This document shows positions 1 to 5,853 of a stretch of DNA of 5,990 nt, one piece after another (positions within the stretch are counted from its first letter, which is position 1; each line of letters begins with the position of its first letter). The notes beneath the pieces are model-generated. The model had not been told where the DNA came from. It did no database searches and worked only from the letters and a program-made list of their open reading frames with translations. Location: the NCBI GenBank assembly GCA_050309435.1, contig JBNRMJ010000025.1:1-5990 (forward strand), written 5' to 3'. A program made the translations under genes and the position numbers. This DNA comes from CAYXVJ01 sp050309435. GTDB lineage: Bacteria > Bacillota > Clostridia > Saccharofermentanales > Fastidiosipilaceae.

Positions 1-164
1 AGTTTAAAAAGACTACTGCCCGATTAAATGAATTAGAACTATATGAAGCCTATAAGAACTCTTTGCTTCTCGTTATGGAATTTCGAAATCTTGTTGAAAA
101 ACAGTATCAGTTAACCGTTAGCAATGAATTTTTCGAAAAACTGTTACATTATATGAATGAATAG
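1..164 (+). CDS. 3' end of an unrecognised AT-rich gene (partial)
   Basis: A frame beginning at base 3 runs open for 53 codons to a TAG at 162-164, so the gene starts before the window. The visible tail is charged and probably helical, with a segment reading LELYEAYKNSLLLVMEFRN and an end reading FFEKLLHYMNE. I do not recognise a family. It is much more AT-rich (about 30% G+C) than the genes after 285 and is followed by its own terminator, so it looks like a separate transcription unit, perhaps of different ancestry from the sugar cluster. With only 53 codons, chance openness in AT-rich DNA cannot be excluded, but the position just ahead of a strong terminator supports a real gene end. Confidence 0.5.
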   Translation, partial: FKKTTARLNELELYEAYKNSLLLVMEFRNLVEKQYQLTVSNEFFEKLLHYMNE

Positions 165-219
165 AAAAAAACTTATTGTGCTATCGGGTGCTTTAGTTGA
201 ATAAAACATTATTATTTAA

Positions 220-254
220 TAGAACTTCCAGAAAAATGGAAGTTCTAATTTTTT
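220..254 (+). terminator. Rho-independent terminator of the upstream gene
   Basis: A perfect 11-bp inverted repeat (TAGAACTTCCA at 220-230 and its complement TGGAAGTTCTA at 237-247) encloses the 6-base loop GAAAAA and is followed at once by a run of six T at 249-254. This is the classic intrinsic terminator form on the plus strand. It lies 55 bases after the stop of the upstream AT-rich gene and should insulate the GH13 gene from that transcription. Any promoter for the GH13 gene would therefore have to lie in the roughly 30-100 bases that follow. I see no convincing -35/-10 pair there. Confidence 0.9.
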
Positions 255-353
255 ACCTTATATCAACAATAAACTTTAACATAGCCTTCCGAAAAAGTAA
301 AATTCTGGATCGAGCTGACAGACGAAAAGGGAAGAGCATGTCTGAGCTGGGGT
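255..353 (+). other. Composition breakpoint and start-less extension of the GH13 frame
   Basis: An in-frame TAG at 282-284 precedes 23 open codons (285-353) that join the GH13 frame. They read like protein, with KVKFWIELTDEKGRACLSW forming a plausible beta-hairpin, and their G+C (about half) matches the gene rather than the AT-rich DNA before about 285. None of these codons is ATG, GTG or TTG. The stretch may be the remnant of a 5'-truncated gene, or coding sequence whose true start lies upstream and was lost by mutation, rearrangement or assembly error. No promoter was recognised in 255-353. Confidence 0.5.
327..340 (+). promoter_or_regulatory. Ribosome-site-like sequence with an out-of-frame ATG
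   Basis: AAGGGA at 327-332 stands 5 bases before ATG 338, giving AAGGGAAGAGCATG. This differs by a single base from the sequence at the DUF4867 start (AAGGGAAAAGCATG, 2100-2113). ATG 338 is not in the GH13 frame; read as it stands it gives a 54-codon nonsense product. Removing one G from the GGGG run at 349-352 would join it to the GH13 frame as MSELGMTGISDE. It is therefore either the true start disrupted by a one-base insertion, or a coincidence inside coding sequence. Confidence 0.35.
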
Positions 354-2021
354 ATGACCGGTATAAGCGACGAAAAACTCTGGATCAACGGAGCATTGCT
401 GTCATTGGCTTTCGAAGGCCTCGCCAAAGCGGATTTCCCTGCCAGCTTGCCAACGGGAACCTTAGATCTGTCTCAAATAGCAAACAGAGAAGTAATCGGT
501 AACGGCATGTCATCGCCGCACATCCATATGGAGCTTAACGGCGGCCATATCAATGCTTTTTTCCTCGATACCAACGAGAAGTATTCGAGCGGTTTGCGTC
601 GCAGCGGCGATAACACGGAGCTGGTCTATGTACCGTCGCTCGAACTGGAGCTGACTAATGGCGAAACAGTTGAAATCGCCAGGCTCTATCTTGGTCAGAT
701 AGCCGAAGGCAATCCCTATATCGAAGAGCGTGACTTTGTGGCTTCGCTCGGATTCAGCCCGGTTCGTGACGGCATATCGGACGGCATCATGTACTCTTGT
801 CATCCGCACGGTACTATGGACGGCAACTTCCCGGATCGTCTGGATCTCTTTCAATATGCGGACTATCTTCCGGTCTTGAAAGATATGGGTGTGGATCATG
901 TCTGGCTGCTTCCGATTTTTGACCACGGCAGTGCCGGTGTTTATCACTCCACCGACCAGGCAATCATCGATGCGCGCTACGGCGGCGACGAAGCCACGGC
1001 ATACTATGTGAAGAAAGCTCATGAACTCGGTTTGACGGTTTCCTTCGATTATGTTCCTCACGGACCGAATCACCTTGTCGCAAAAGAGATGGGTATGCTT
1101 CCCTGGTGTTCTCGCCGCAGAAACGGCGAACTCCATGAAGAGTGGGAATGCGTGACTTTGGACTACAATCATCCCGGATATCTGGATTACACGCGAGAAC
1201 TGGTGGAAGATCATATTCGTCGTTTTGATATTGACGGCGCTCGTATCGACTGTGCCATGGGAGGTCTGTCAAACTGGTGCCCTCAACCCGGCGAGCGACC
1301 TTCCGGATCCAACCTCAGAGCAAGGCGCAATATCACGGCTGCGATTCGACAGGGCTTCCTGAACCAGGGTAAAAAACCTCTGATCCTGCCGGAGAACTTC
1401 CATCCTCAGCCCACCTTCTATGATGTGACGGATGTTTTTTACGGCTTTAATCTTTATCGTGTTCTCGATGAACTCGGCCCCATATTCAAAAGTGATCCGT
1501 TAAACTATACGAACCGTCTGATACACTGGCTGGAACTCGAACAACAGGTCACGCCGGAAGGATTCAGTAAGCTTCGTTTCCTCGGTAACCATGATACGGT
1601 TTCCTGGGTCTGGCAGGCAGACCGGGCGACAAACCTTTATGGTTTGGAAGGTGCCAAAGCTCTCTGGGCCGTCATGACGCTCATCGACGGCATGGTTATG
1701 ATTTACCAGGGCGACGAAGATCCGGCTCTGGCTCATCGCGAAGGTCCGGCGATCCGTGATTACTTTAAAGAACTTTTTCAATGGCGTAAGGCCCTTGCCG
1801 CCGGCGGGCGTACCGATTACCTTCGTGTTGCAGACGGTGTGCTTGCGTTTGTCCGTTATTCCGAAGATAAAAAATTCCTGGTCATGGTGAATCTGACAGA
1901 CGAATCCGTCGCGGCCAAACATGAGTGCTTAAGCAGCTCCAAAGCGCTGAAAGGCAATAGTGCAAATGGTGACGAGGTTTCGCTAAAGCCCTATGCCTAT
2001 TGCATTTACGAATTGTCTTGA
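354..2021 (+). CDS. GH13 (alpha-amylase superfamily) glycoside-active enzyme, start uncertain
   Basis: The product (555 residues from this ATG) is a clan GH-H TIM-barrel enzyme acting on alpha-glycosidic bonds; which sugar cannot be told. An amino-terminal part of about 130 residues looks like a beta-sandwich. The barrel then carries degenerate forms of the GH13 conserved regions: region I is FDYVPHG (D232), region II is DGARIDCAMGG with nucleophile D299, region III is LPENFHP with acid/base E347, and region IV is FLGNHDTV with H413 and transition-state stabiliser D414. All three catalytic acids are present. The tail (VADGVLAFVRY, KKFLVMVNLTD) fits the usual GH13 C-terminal beta domain. There is no signal peptide or membrane segment, so it should be cytosolic. 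ATG 354 is the first in-frame start but has no spaced Shine-Dalgarno, and the frame stays open back to 285. ATG 338 has a good ribosome site but is one base out of frame. The gene is followed after 89 bases by the DUF4867 gene. Family call firm, subfamily and substrate unknown. Confidence 0.85.
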   Translation: MTGISDEKLWINGALLSLAFEGLAKADFPASLPTGTLDLSQIANREVIGNGMSSPHIHMELNGGHINAFFLDTNEKYSSGLRRSGDNTELVYVPSLELELTNGETVEIARLYLGQIAEGNPYIEERDFVASLGFSPVRDGISDGIMYSCHPHGTMDGNFPDRLDLFQYADYLPVLKDMGVDHVWLLPIFDHGSAGVYHSTDQAIIDARYGGDEATAYYVKKAHELGLTVSFDYVPHGPNHLVAKEMGMLPWCSRRRNGELHEEWECVTLDYNHPGYLDYTRELVEDHIRRFDIDGARIDCAMGGLSNWCPQPGERPSGSNLRARRNITAAIRQGFLNQGKKPLILPENFHPQPTFYDVTDVFYGFNLYRVLDELGPIFKSDPLNYTNRLIHWLELEQQVTPEGFSKLRFLGNHDTVSWVWQADRATNLYGLEGAKALWAVMTLIDGMVMIYQGDEDPALAHREGPAIRDYFKELFQWRKALAAGGRTDYLRVADGVLAFVRYSEDKKFLVMVNLTDESVAAKHECLSSSKALKGNSANGDEVSLKPYAYCIYELS

Positions 2022-2072
2022 ACCTGATAAGCTATGAATAAGAGCTCTCATTAAGGATAAATGTCGAAATTG

Positions 2073-2086
2073 AGAAAACGATTACG
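2073..2086 (+). promoter_or_regulatory. Candidate LacI-family (cre-like) operator
   Basis: AGAAAACGATTACG matches the cre-type consensus TGWAANCGNTNWCA at nine of its eleven specified positions, failing only at the first and last base. It has the central CG that LacI-family hinge helices open. It lies about 25 bases ahead of the DUF4867 start and in the same cluster as a LacI-family gene, so autoregulation of the DUF4867-lacI-GRE part is the natural reading. Control by CcpA is the alternative. No similar site was seen ahead of the GH13 gene or between the LacI-type and GRE genes. The assignment rests on motif likeness only. Confidence 0.5.
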
Positions 2087-2097
2087 TAGAAACGTAA
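2082..2097 (+). repeat. Short inverted repeat TTACGT-N4-ACGTAA overlapping the operator
   Basis: Two perfect 6-base arms (2082-2087 and 2092-2097) flank AGAA. It overlaps the right half of the cre-like site and ends just before the DUF4867 ribosome site, so it could be a second or alternative operator, or a weak leader hairpin. The arms are short and A/T-rich, so a protein-binding site is more likely than an RNA structure. There is no T-run after it, so it is not a terminator. Confidence 0.4.
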
Positions 2098-2110
2098 AGA
2101 AGGGAAAAGC
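2098..2110 (+). promoter_or_regulatory. Ribosome binding site of the DUF4867 gene
   Basis: AGAAGGG at 2098-2104 sits six bases before ATG 2111 and is the clearest Shine-Dalgarno among the first four genes. It fixes the DUF4867 start. Confidence 0.75.
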
Positions 2111-2767
2111 ATGACGGCAGCTAAGACCGACTTGATCATCAAACCTGTAACCGGTCCCGAGTTTAAGCGCTACGGACGGGTATTGCCCGTCAGCGATGAA
2201 TTTTTCGAAGCGATCTGTGCCACAAGAATTCCGTTACCGGAATCCGGTGTCGCTTATACGGCGTCCTCTCCAAAACTCGAGTCCATCAGCGGACTTCGCG
2301 AACTTCTGGAACGTGAGTACTATGCCGGAATGCCTTGTCAGATCGGGTTTGTATCGGGATTCAATCAGAAGTTAAACGGTTTCGAATGGCATCAAGGCGC
2401 GGAGATTCAACTTCCGCTGGATCCGATGATTCTGATTCTGGGAAGATTGGAAGATCTCGAAGAAGACGAAAACGGCATGCCGTATTACGAAAGCAAGCTA
2501 GTCGAGGCTTTTCGTGTCGAAGCCGGTCAGGCAGTTTTGCTAAATGACGAGACACTTCATCTGGCGCCTGTTTCCGTGACCCGTTCGGGTTTCCGCAGTG
2601 CTTGTGTGCTGCCTCGCGGAACGAACGAGGCCTTTGCCGATGATGAAAAACGGCCGGTCAATCCCCTGATCGTTGCACGTAATAAATGGTTCATTTCGCA
2701 TCCCGAGCTCGGAGAAGGCGTACCTGCGATCAGGGGCGCCAATCCTGAAATCCCATTGAAAGATTGA
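2111..2767 (+). CDS. DUF4867 family protein, cupin-like, function unknown
   Basis: The 218-residue product matches my memory of the DUF4867 family: a start like IKPVTGPEFKRYGRVLP, a middle YYAGMPCQIGFVSG followed by LNGFEWHQGAEIQLPL, the stretch VEAFRVEAGQAVLLNDETLHLAP, and the ending LPRGTN...ARNKWFISHPE. Length is usual for the family. H94 and E98 (in WHQGAEI) and E147 and H150 (in ETLHLAP) are placed like the ligands of a cupin barrel, and the fold resembles ureidoglycolate lyase-type cupins, so metal binding and action on a small sugar-acid-like molecule are plausible but not shown. It is cytosolic with no signal. The start is fixed by a good ribosome site; the LacI-type gene begins nine bases after its stop, so the two are surely co-transcribed. 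Such proteins occur in carbohydrate loci, which agrees with the neighbours here. Family recognition is from memory. Confidence 0.8.
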   Translation: MTAAKTDLIIKPVTGPEFKRYGRVLPVSDEFFEAICATRIPLPESGVAYTASSPKLESISGLRELLEREYYAGMPCQIGFVSGFNQKLNGFEWHQGAEIQLPLDPMILILGRLEDLEEDENGMPYYESKLVEAFRVEAGQAVLLNDETLHLAPVSVTRSGFRSACVLPRGTNEAFADDEKRPVNPLIVARNKWFISHPELGEGVPAIRGANPEIPLKD

Positions 2768-2776
2768 GAACTGTTT

Positions 2777-3778
2777 ATGGCTAATCGACCTGCTAATATT
2801 AAGGACATCGCCAGAGAAGCCGGTGTGTCCATCGCTACCGTTTCCCGTGTCATCAACGGGAAAGGCCGTTATTCGCCCGAAACCGAGGAAAGAGTCTGGA
2901 AAGTCATCAAGGAGATGAACTATGTCCAGAACAGCATGGCGAAAACATTGAAAACCAATCAGTCCAACCTCATCGGCATCATCGTTCCTGATATCACGAA
3001 CGAGTTTTTTAGTCAGATTGTCCAGCATATGCAGATCTCGCTCTTGGAGCATGGTTTCGCAGCTTTTATCTGTAATACGAATGAAGACCGTGAGCTGGAA
3101 CAAATTCAGCTTACTGTTCTACAGTCGATGAATGTAGCCGGGTTGATATACGTCTCGGGACTTTTACCTTTACCGGAAAGTTTGATGTCCATACCTACGG
3201 TCTGCATCGATCGAAAGCCGGTGGTGGATTCGGACAGGCATATTTCTCTCGTGGAATCGGATAACCTGCAGGGTGCCAGACTGGCCATGGATCATTTGAT
3301 CGAACGTGGCTGCAAGCGTATTGCCTGTTTGAGTCCTGCAGGACAGTTTTCGACTCATAACATCCGTTTTAACGCGTTTCGGGCACGTGCCGCCGAGCTC
3401 GGTGTGCAACTGGATGATAAAAACCATATCACGGTATCTCACGCAAGTTATCAAGATGCGTTTGACACAATGTCCGGATTTCTGGACGAAGGAGGGAAGA
3501 TCGATGGTCTCTTCGCAACCACGGACTGGCTGGCTATCGGTGCAATCGATGCCATGAAAGCCAGGGGAATAGAAGTTCCCGAATCCGTCCGCGTCGTCGG
3601 ATTTGACGATATATCCGTGGCTTCCTTCCGCGATGTTCCCTTAAGTACCGTACGCCAGCATCCCGACCGTCTGGCGGCTTCTTCGGTAAAAATTTTACTC
3701 AGGCAGATTGAGACCGGACTGATGAAACAAGAACATAAGGTGATCCCTGTCGAGTTGATACAGCGGCAAACCACATAA
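2777..3778 (+). CDS. LacI-family transcriptional regulator
   Basis: The 333-residue protein is a full-length LacI/GalR repressor. The helix-turn-helix covers about residues 8-27 (IKDIAREAGVSIATVSRVIN), and the hinge helix is near 52-60 (NSMAKTLKT, with Leu58 in the place of the CG-inserting leucine). The periplasmic-binding-like core follows from LIGIIVPDITNEFFSQI and ends with the typical VVGFDDISVASFRDVPLSTVRQ. It should bind DNA as a dimer and release it on binding a sugar or sugar derivative; the ligand cannot be read from sequence. ATG 2777 lies nine bases after the DUF4867 stop with only a weak GAGAA ahead, so translation is probably coupled. The likely target is the cre-like site at 2073-2086, which would make it local and autoregulating. 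Nothing in it looks damaged, in contrast to the enzyme genes on either side. Confidence 0.97.
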   Translation: MANRPANIKDIAREAGVSIATVSRVINGKGRYSPETEERVWKVIKEMNYVQNSMAKTLKTNQSNLIGIIVPDITNEFFSQIVQHMQISLLEHGFAAFICNTNEDRELEQIQLTVLQSMNVAGLIYVSGLLPLPESLMSIPTVCIDRKPVVDSDRHISLVESDNLQGARLAMDHLIERGCKRIACLSPAGQFSTHNIRFNAFRARAAELGVQLDDKNHITVSHASYQDAFDTMSGFLDEGGKIDGLFATTDWLAIGAIDAMKARGIEVPESVRVVGFDDISVASFRDVPLSTVRQHPDRLAASSVKILLRQIETGLMKQEHKVIPVELIQRQTT

Positions 3779-3877
3779 AGCACTTACTAATATTGAAACA
3801 GGCACATAGCCGGAAAACTTTATGAGCTGGGCAACCTTTATACCACAAACGAAGATCGGGAACTGATTAACGAAACC
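3779..3877 (+). other. Start-less upstream extension of the glycyl radical enzyme frame
   Basis: After the LacI-type stop, the GRE frame meets TAA (3788) and TGA (3794), then is open from 3797. The 27 codons to GTG 3878 contain no ATG, GTG or TTG, yet KLYELGNLYTTNEDRELIN continues naturally into VRFWEKENTTARLRERYP. This resembles the usual GRE segment of the form 'xLxTLxT..xEEDxxIL..xxIPYWKGKT', normally found more than 100 residues into the protein. No terminator or promoter was seen here. ATG 3822 has a GGA seven bases ahead, but it opens only a 14-codon out-of-frame ORF. Confidence 0.55.
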
Positions 3878-5827
3878 GTGCGCTTCTGGGAAAAGGAAAA
3901 TACAACGGCCAGATTAAGAGAGCGTTATCCGGATTGGGTCAAGGAACGTCTGCCCAACGATGACTATTTTAAGTCATCGCGCGCGGCACACCCGATTTAC
4001 CGGATGACCGGTGCCTATCTCGACTACGAGAAGCTGCTCTCGGGCGGTATACCGGGAATGCATGCATTAATCGACGAACGCGAAGCCAAAGCCCGGGAGA
4101 CCGGCGAATCCATTGACTTCGAGCTGTTGGACGGTTTTCGTGCTGCGTTGGACATTCTGGCTGATAGCCTGCTCTTTTATGCCGTACAGGTCCGTGAGTC
4201 GGCCTATGCTGCAGACACGGATTCCCTGCGCAGGAAGCAATTGGAAAATATTGCAGATGCGTGCGCGAATGTCGCCGTTCGCAAGCCCGAAACCTTGCTT
4301 GAAGCCATCGAACTGAGCTGGATTTACTCTCTTCTTTCCGGCACGATGAACTACGGACGCATGGATGATTATCTGGGTGAGTATCTGGTAGCCGATCTGG
4401 AGTCCGGAAGACTTACCGTTAACGAAGCTCAGGATCTTGTTTGCTCGTATTGGGAAATTATCAACAGCCGGCACACCCGGGTTCATTCCCGTGTGATCAT
4501 CGGCGACAGAGGACGAAAGAATCCCGAAGCGGCCGATCGTTTCGGCCTGCTTGCGATCGAGGCCAGCAGACGTGTCAAGGAAATCGAACCCCAGCTGACA
4601 TTGAGACTCGATGATGATACACCAAAAGAGATACGGGATCTGGCCATGCTTTGCATTAAAGAGGGAAGAACCTATCCGCTTCTTTATGACGACAGAGTCA
4701 ATATTCCTGCCGTGATGAGGGCCTTCCGGGCTGATGAGAAAACCGCCGAACAGTATATGCCTTTCGGTTGTGGCGAGTATGTCATAAATCATCAGAGTTT
4801 TGGTACTCCCAGCGGTGTCATCAATCTCTTGAAATGTCTGGAGCTGGCGTTGAATCATGGTGTCGATATGTTCTCCGGGGAAGACAGCGGTTTCGATACG
4901 GGAGGTCTGGATACCTACAAGAACTTCGAGGAGCTGTGGGACGGATATCGCAGGCAAGTCGAGTACTATACGGATGCCCTGGCACTTCAGGAAAAGATGG
5001 AATATGACATGGCCGGCGAAGAAGCACCTTACTTCTTCCTCAGCATGTTATTCGATGACTGTATCGAGCGTGCCAAACCGATTTTCGCGGGCGGCATCCG
5101 ACGTCTTGGCGGCACGATTGAAAGCTACGGCAACATGAATACCGCCGATTCCCTGACAGCTATCAAGAAGCTGGTCTATGACGATAAATTGATTAGCGCC
5201 GGGGAATTAACGGAAGCGCTCCGGTCCGACTTCGAAGGCTTCGCGCCCTTACGTCGGGAGCTTGTCGAAGCGCCGAAGTTCGGTAACGACGATGACTATG
5301 CCGACAGTATAGCCGCCAGAGTACATGATCACATTTGTCTTTATTCGTCTTCATGTGCTGCGAAAGTCGGACTCGACAGTTATCTGGTCGTTATTATCAA
5401 CAACGAAACCAATACGATTCTGGGGCGTAACACGGCAGCTTCGGCCGACGGCAGACGTAAAGGAACATTTATGGCCAATGCTATTAATCCACAGGGCGGA
5501 GCCGATAAGAACGGACTGACGGCTATGCTGAATTCGCTCGTGAAAATGGACAATACTATTCATGCCGGCGGCGTACAGAATATCAAACTCAATCGCGAGA
5601 TCTTCGAAAAGCACCGGGATCAGCTGGACGCTATGCTAGATACGTATTTTGATAATGGCGGACAACAGGCGATGCTGACCGTACTAAATAGAGATGACCT
5701 GGAGAATGCCATCAAGAATCCGAAAGACTATCAGAACCTCTTCGTGAGGGTAGGAGGATTCTCCGCTCGTTTTGTCACGCTGGATCGAGATGTACAAGAA
5801 GAGATTCTGTCACGAACCATGTATTGA
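3878..5827 (+). CDS. Glycyl radical enzyme of the pyruvate formate-lyase-like superfamily, apparently lacking its amino end
   Basis: The product (649 residues from GTG 3878) is a GRE, an oxygen-sensitive cytosolic enzyme that uses a Gly radical to generate a thiyl radical. The active-site loop is MPFGCGEYV with C298 and E300. The glycyl loop near the end is FVRVGGFSARF with radical site G627, followed by about 20 residues. The Cys-Gly spacing of 329 agrees with the dehydratase-type GREs I remember (for example 433 and 763 in glycerol dehydratase). Other family blocks are NYGRMDDYLGEYL (near 160), LLYDDRVNIPAV, and SADGRRKG with GGADKNG (522 to about 545). The Cys-x-Glu arrangement fits eliminases; pyruvate formate-lyase has Cys-Cys. 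The motif is divergent, with GCGEY instead of the usual GC-x-EP. Only 297 residues precede the Cys, so about 100 residues of the usual amino part are missing, and GTG 3878 has no ribosome site. It could be truncated or pseudogenised, or start non-canonically. The activase gene follows after 26 bases. Substrate unknown. Confidence 0.93.
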   Translation: MRFWEKENTTARLRERYPDWVKERLPNDDYFKSSRAAHPIYRMTGAYLDYEKLLSGGIPGMHALIDEREAKARETGESIDFELLDGFRAALDILADSLLFYAVQVRESAYAADTDSLRRKQLENIADACANVAVRKPETLLEAIELSWIYSLLSGTMNYGRMDDYLGEYLVADLESGRLTVNEAQDLVCSYWEIINSRHTRVHSRVIIGDRGRKNPEAADRFGLLAIEASRRVKEIEPQLTLRLDDDTPKEIRDLAMLCIKEGRTYPLLYDDRVNIPAVMRAFRADEKTAEQYMPFGCGEYVINHQSFGTPSGVINLLKCLELALNHGVDMFSGEDSGFDTGGLDTYKNFEELWDGYRRQVEYYTDALALQEKMEYDMAGEEAPYFFLSMLFDDCIERAKPIFAGGIRRLGGTIESYGNMNTADSLTAIKKLVYDDKLISAGELTEALRSDFEGFAPLRRELVEAPKFGNDDDYADSIAARVHDHICLYSSSCAAKVGLDSYLVVIINNETNTILGRNTAASADGRRKGTFMANAINPQGGADKNGLTAMLNSLVKMDNTIHAGGVQNIKLNREIFEKHRDQLDAMLDTYFDNGGQQAMLTVLNRDDLENAIKNPKDYQNLFVRVGGFSARFVTLDRDVQEEILSRTMY

Positions 5828-5842
5828 ATCCAGGGGATTCCC

Positions 5843-5853
5843 GGAGATATTTC
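5843..5853 (+). promoter_or_regulatory. Ribosome binding site of the activase gene
   Basis: GGAG at 5843-5846 lies seven bases before ATG 5854, in the 26-base gap after the GRE stop. It decides the activase start and supports translation of both genes from one mRNA. Confidence 0.75.

Noticed and set aside
197..502. Open frame of 101 codons on the plus strand across the terminator and the GH13 start
   Set aside because: It spans the terminator hairpin, overlaps the GH13 coding frame and gives a low-complexity basic product. Only its internal ATG 338 is of interest, as a possible frameshifted start.
510..1214. Minus-strand open frame of 234 codons inside the GH13 gene
   Set aside because: Antisense shadow of a clearly coding gene with all catalytic motifs on the plus strand; no ribosome site or recognisable domain.
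2041..2048. 8-base palindrome AGAGCTCT after the GH13 gene
   Set aside because: Too short, with no loop and no following T-run; not a terminator.
2018..2075. Possible sigma-70 promoter ahead of DUF4867 (TTGAAC, TATGAAT, TTGAGA boxes)
   Set aside because: No -35/-10 pair with 16-18 base spacing could be made from these boxes, so no promoter is called.
2540..3103. Minus-strand open frame of 187 codons across the DUF4867/LacI boundary
   Set aside because: Antisense to two well-supported genes, including the LacI helix-turn-helix; no domain signal.
3822..3866. ATG with an SD-like GGA ahead, between the LacI-type and GRE genes
   Set aside because: It opens only a 14-codon peptide out of frame with the GRE and cannot be its start unless a frameshift is assumed. 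Too weak to call a leader peptide.
4067..4957. Minus-strand open frame of 296 codons inside the GRE gene
   Set aside because: Long, but antisense to the GRE region that carries conserved family blocks; the product shows no motif and is explained by codon bias.
5831..5844. GGGGATTCCC-like symmetry between the GRE and activase genes
   Set aside because: Imperfect and short, overlaps the ribosome site, no T-run; not a terminator or operator call.
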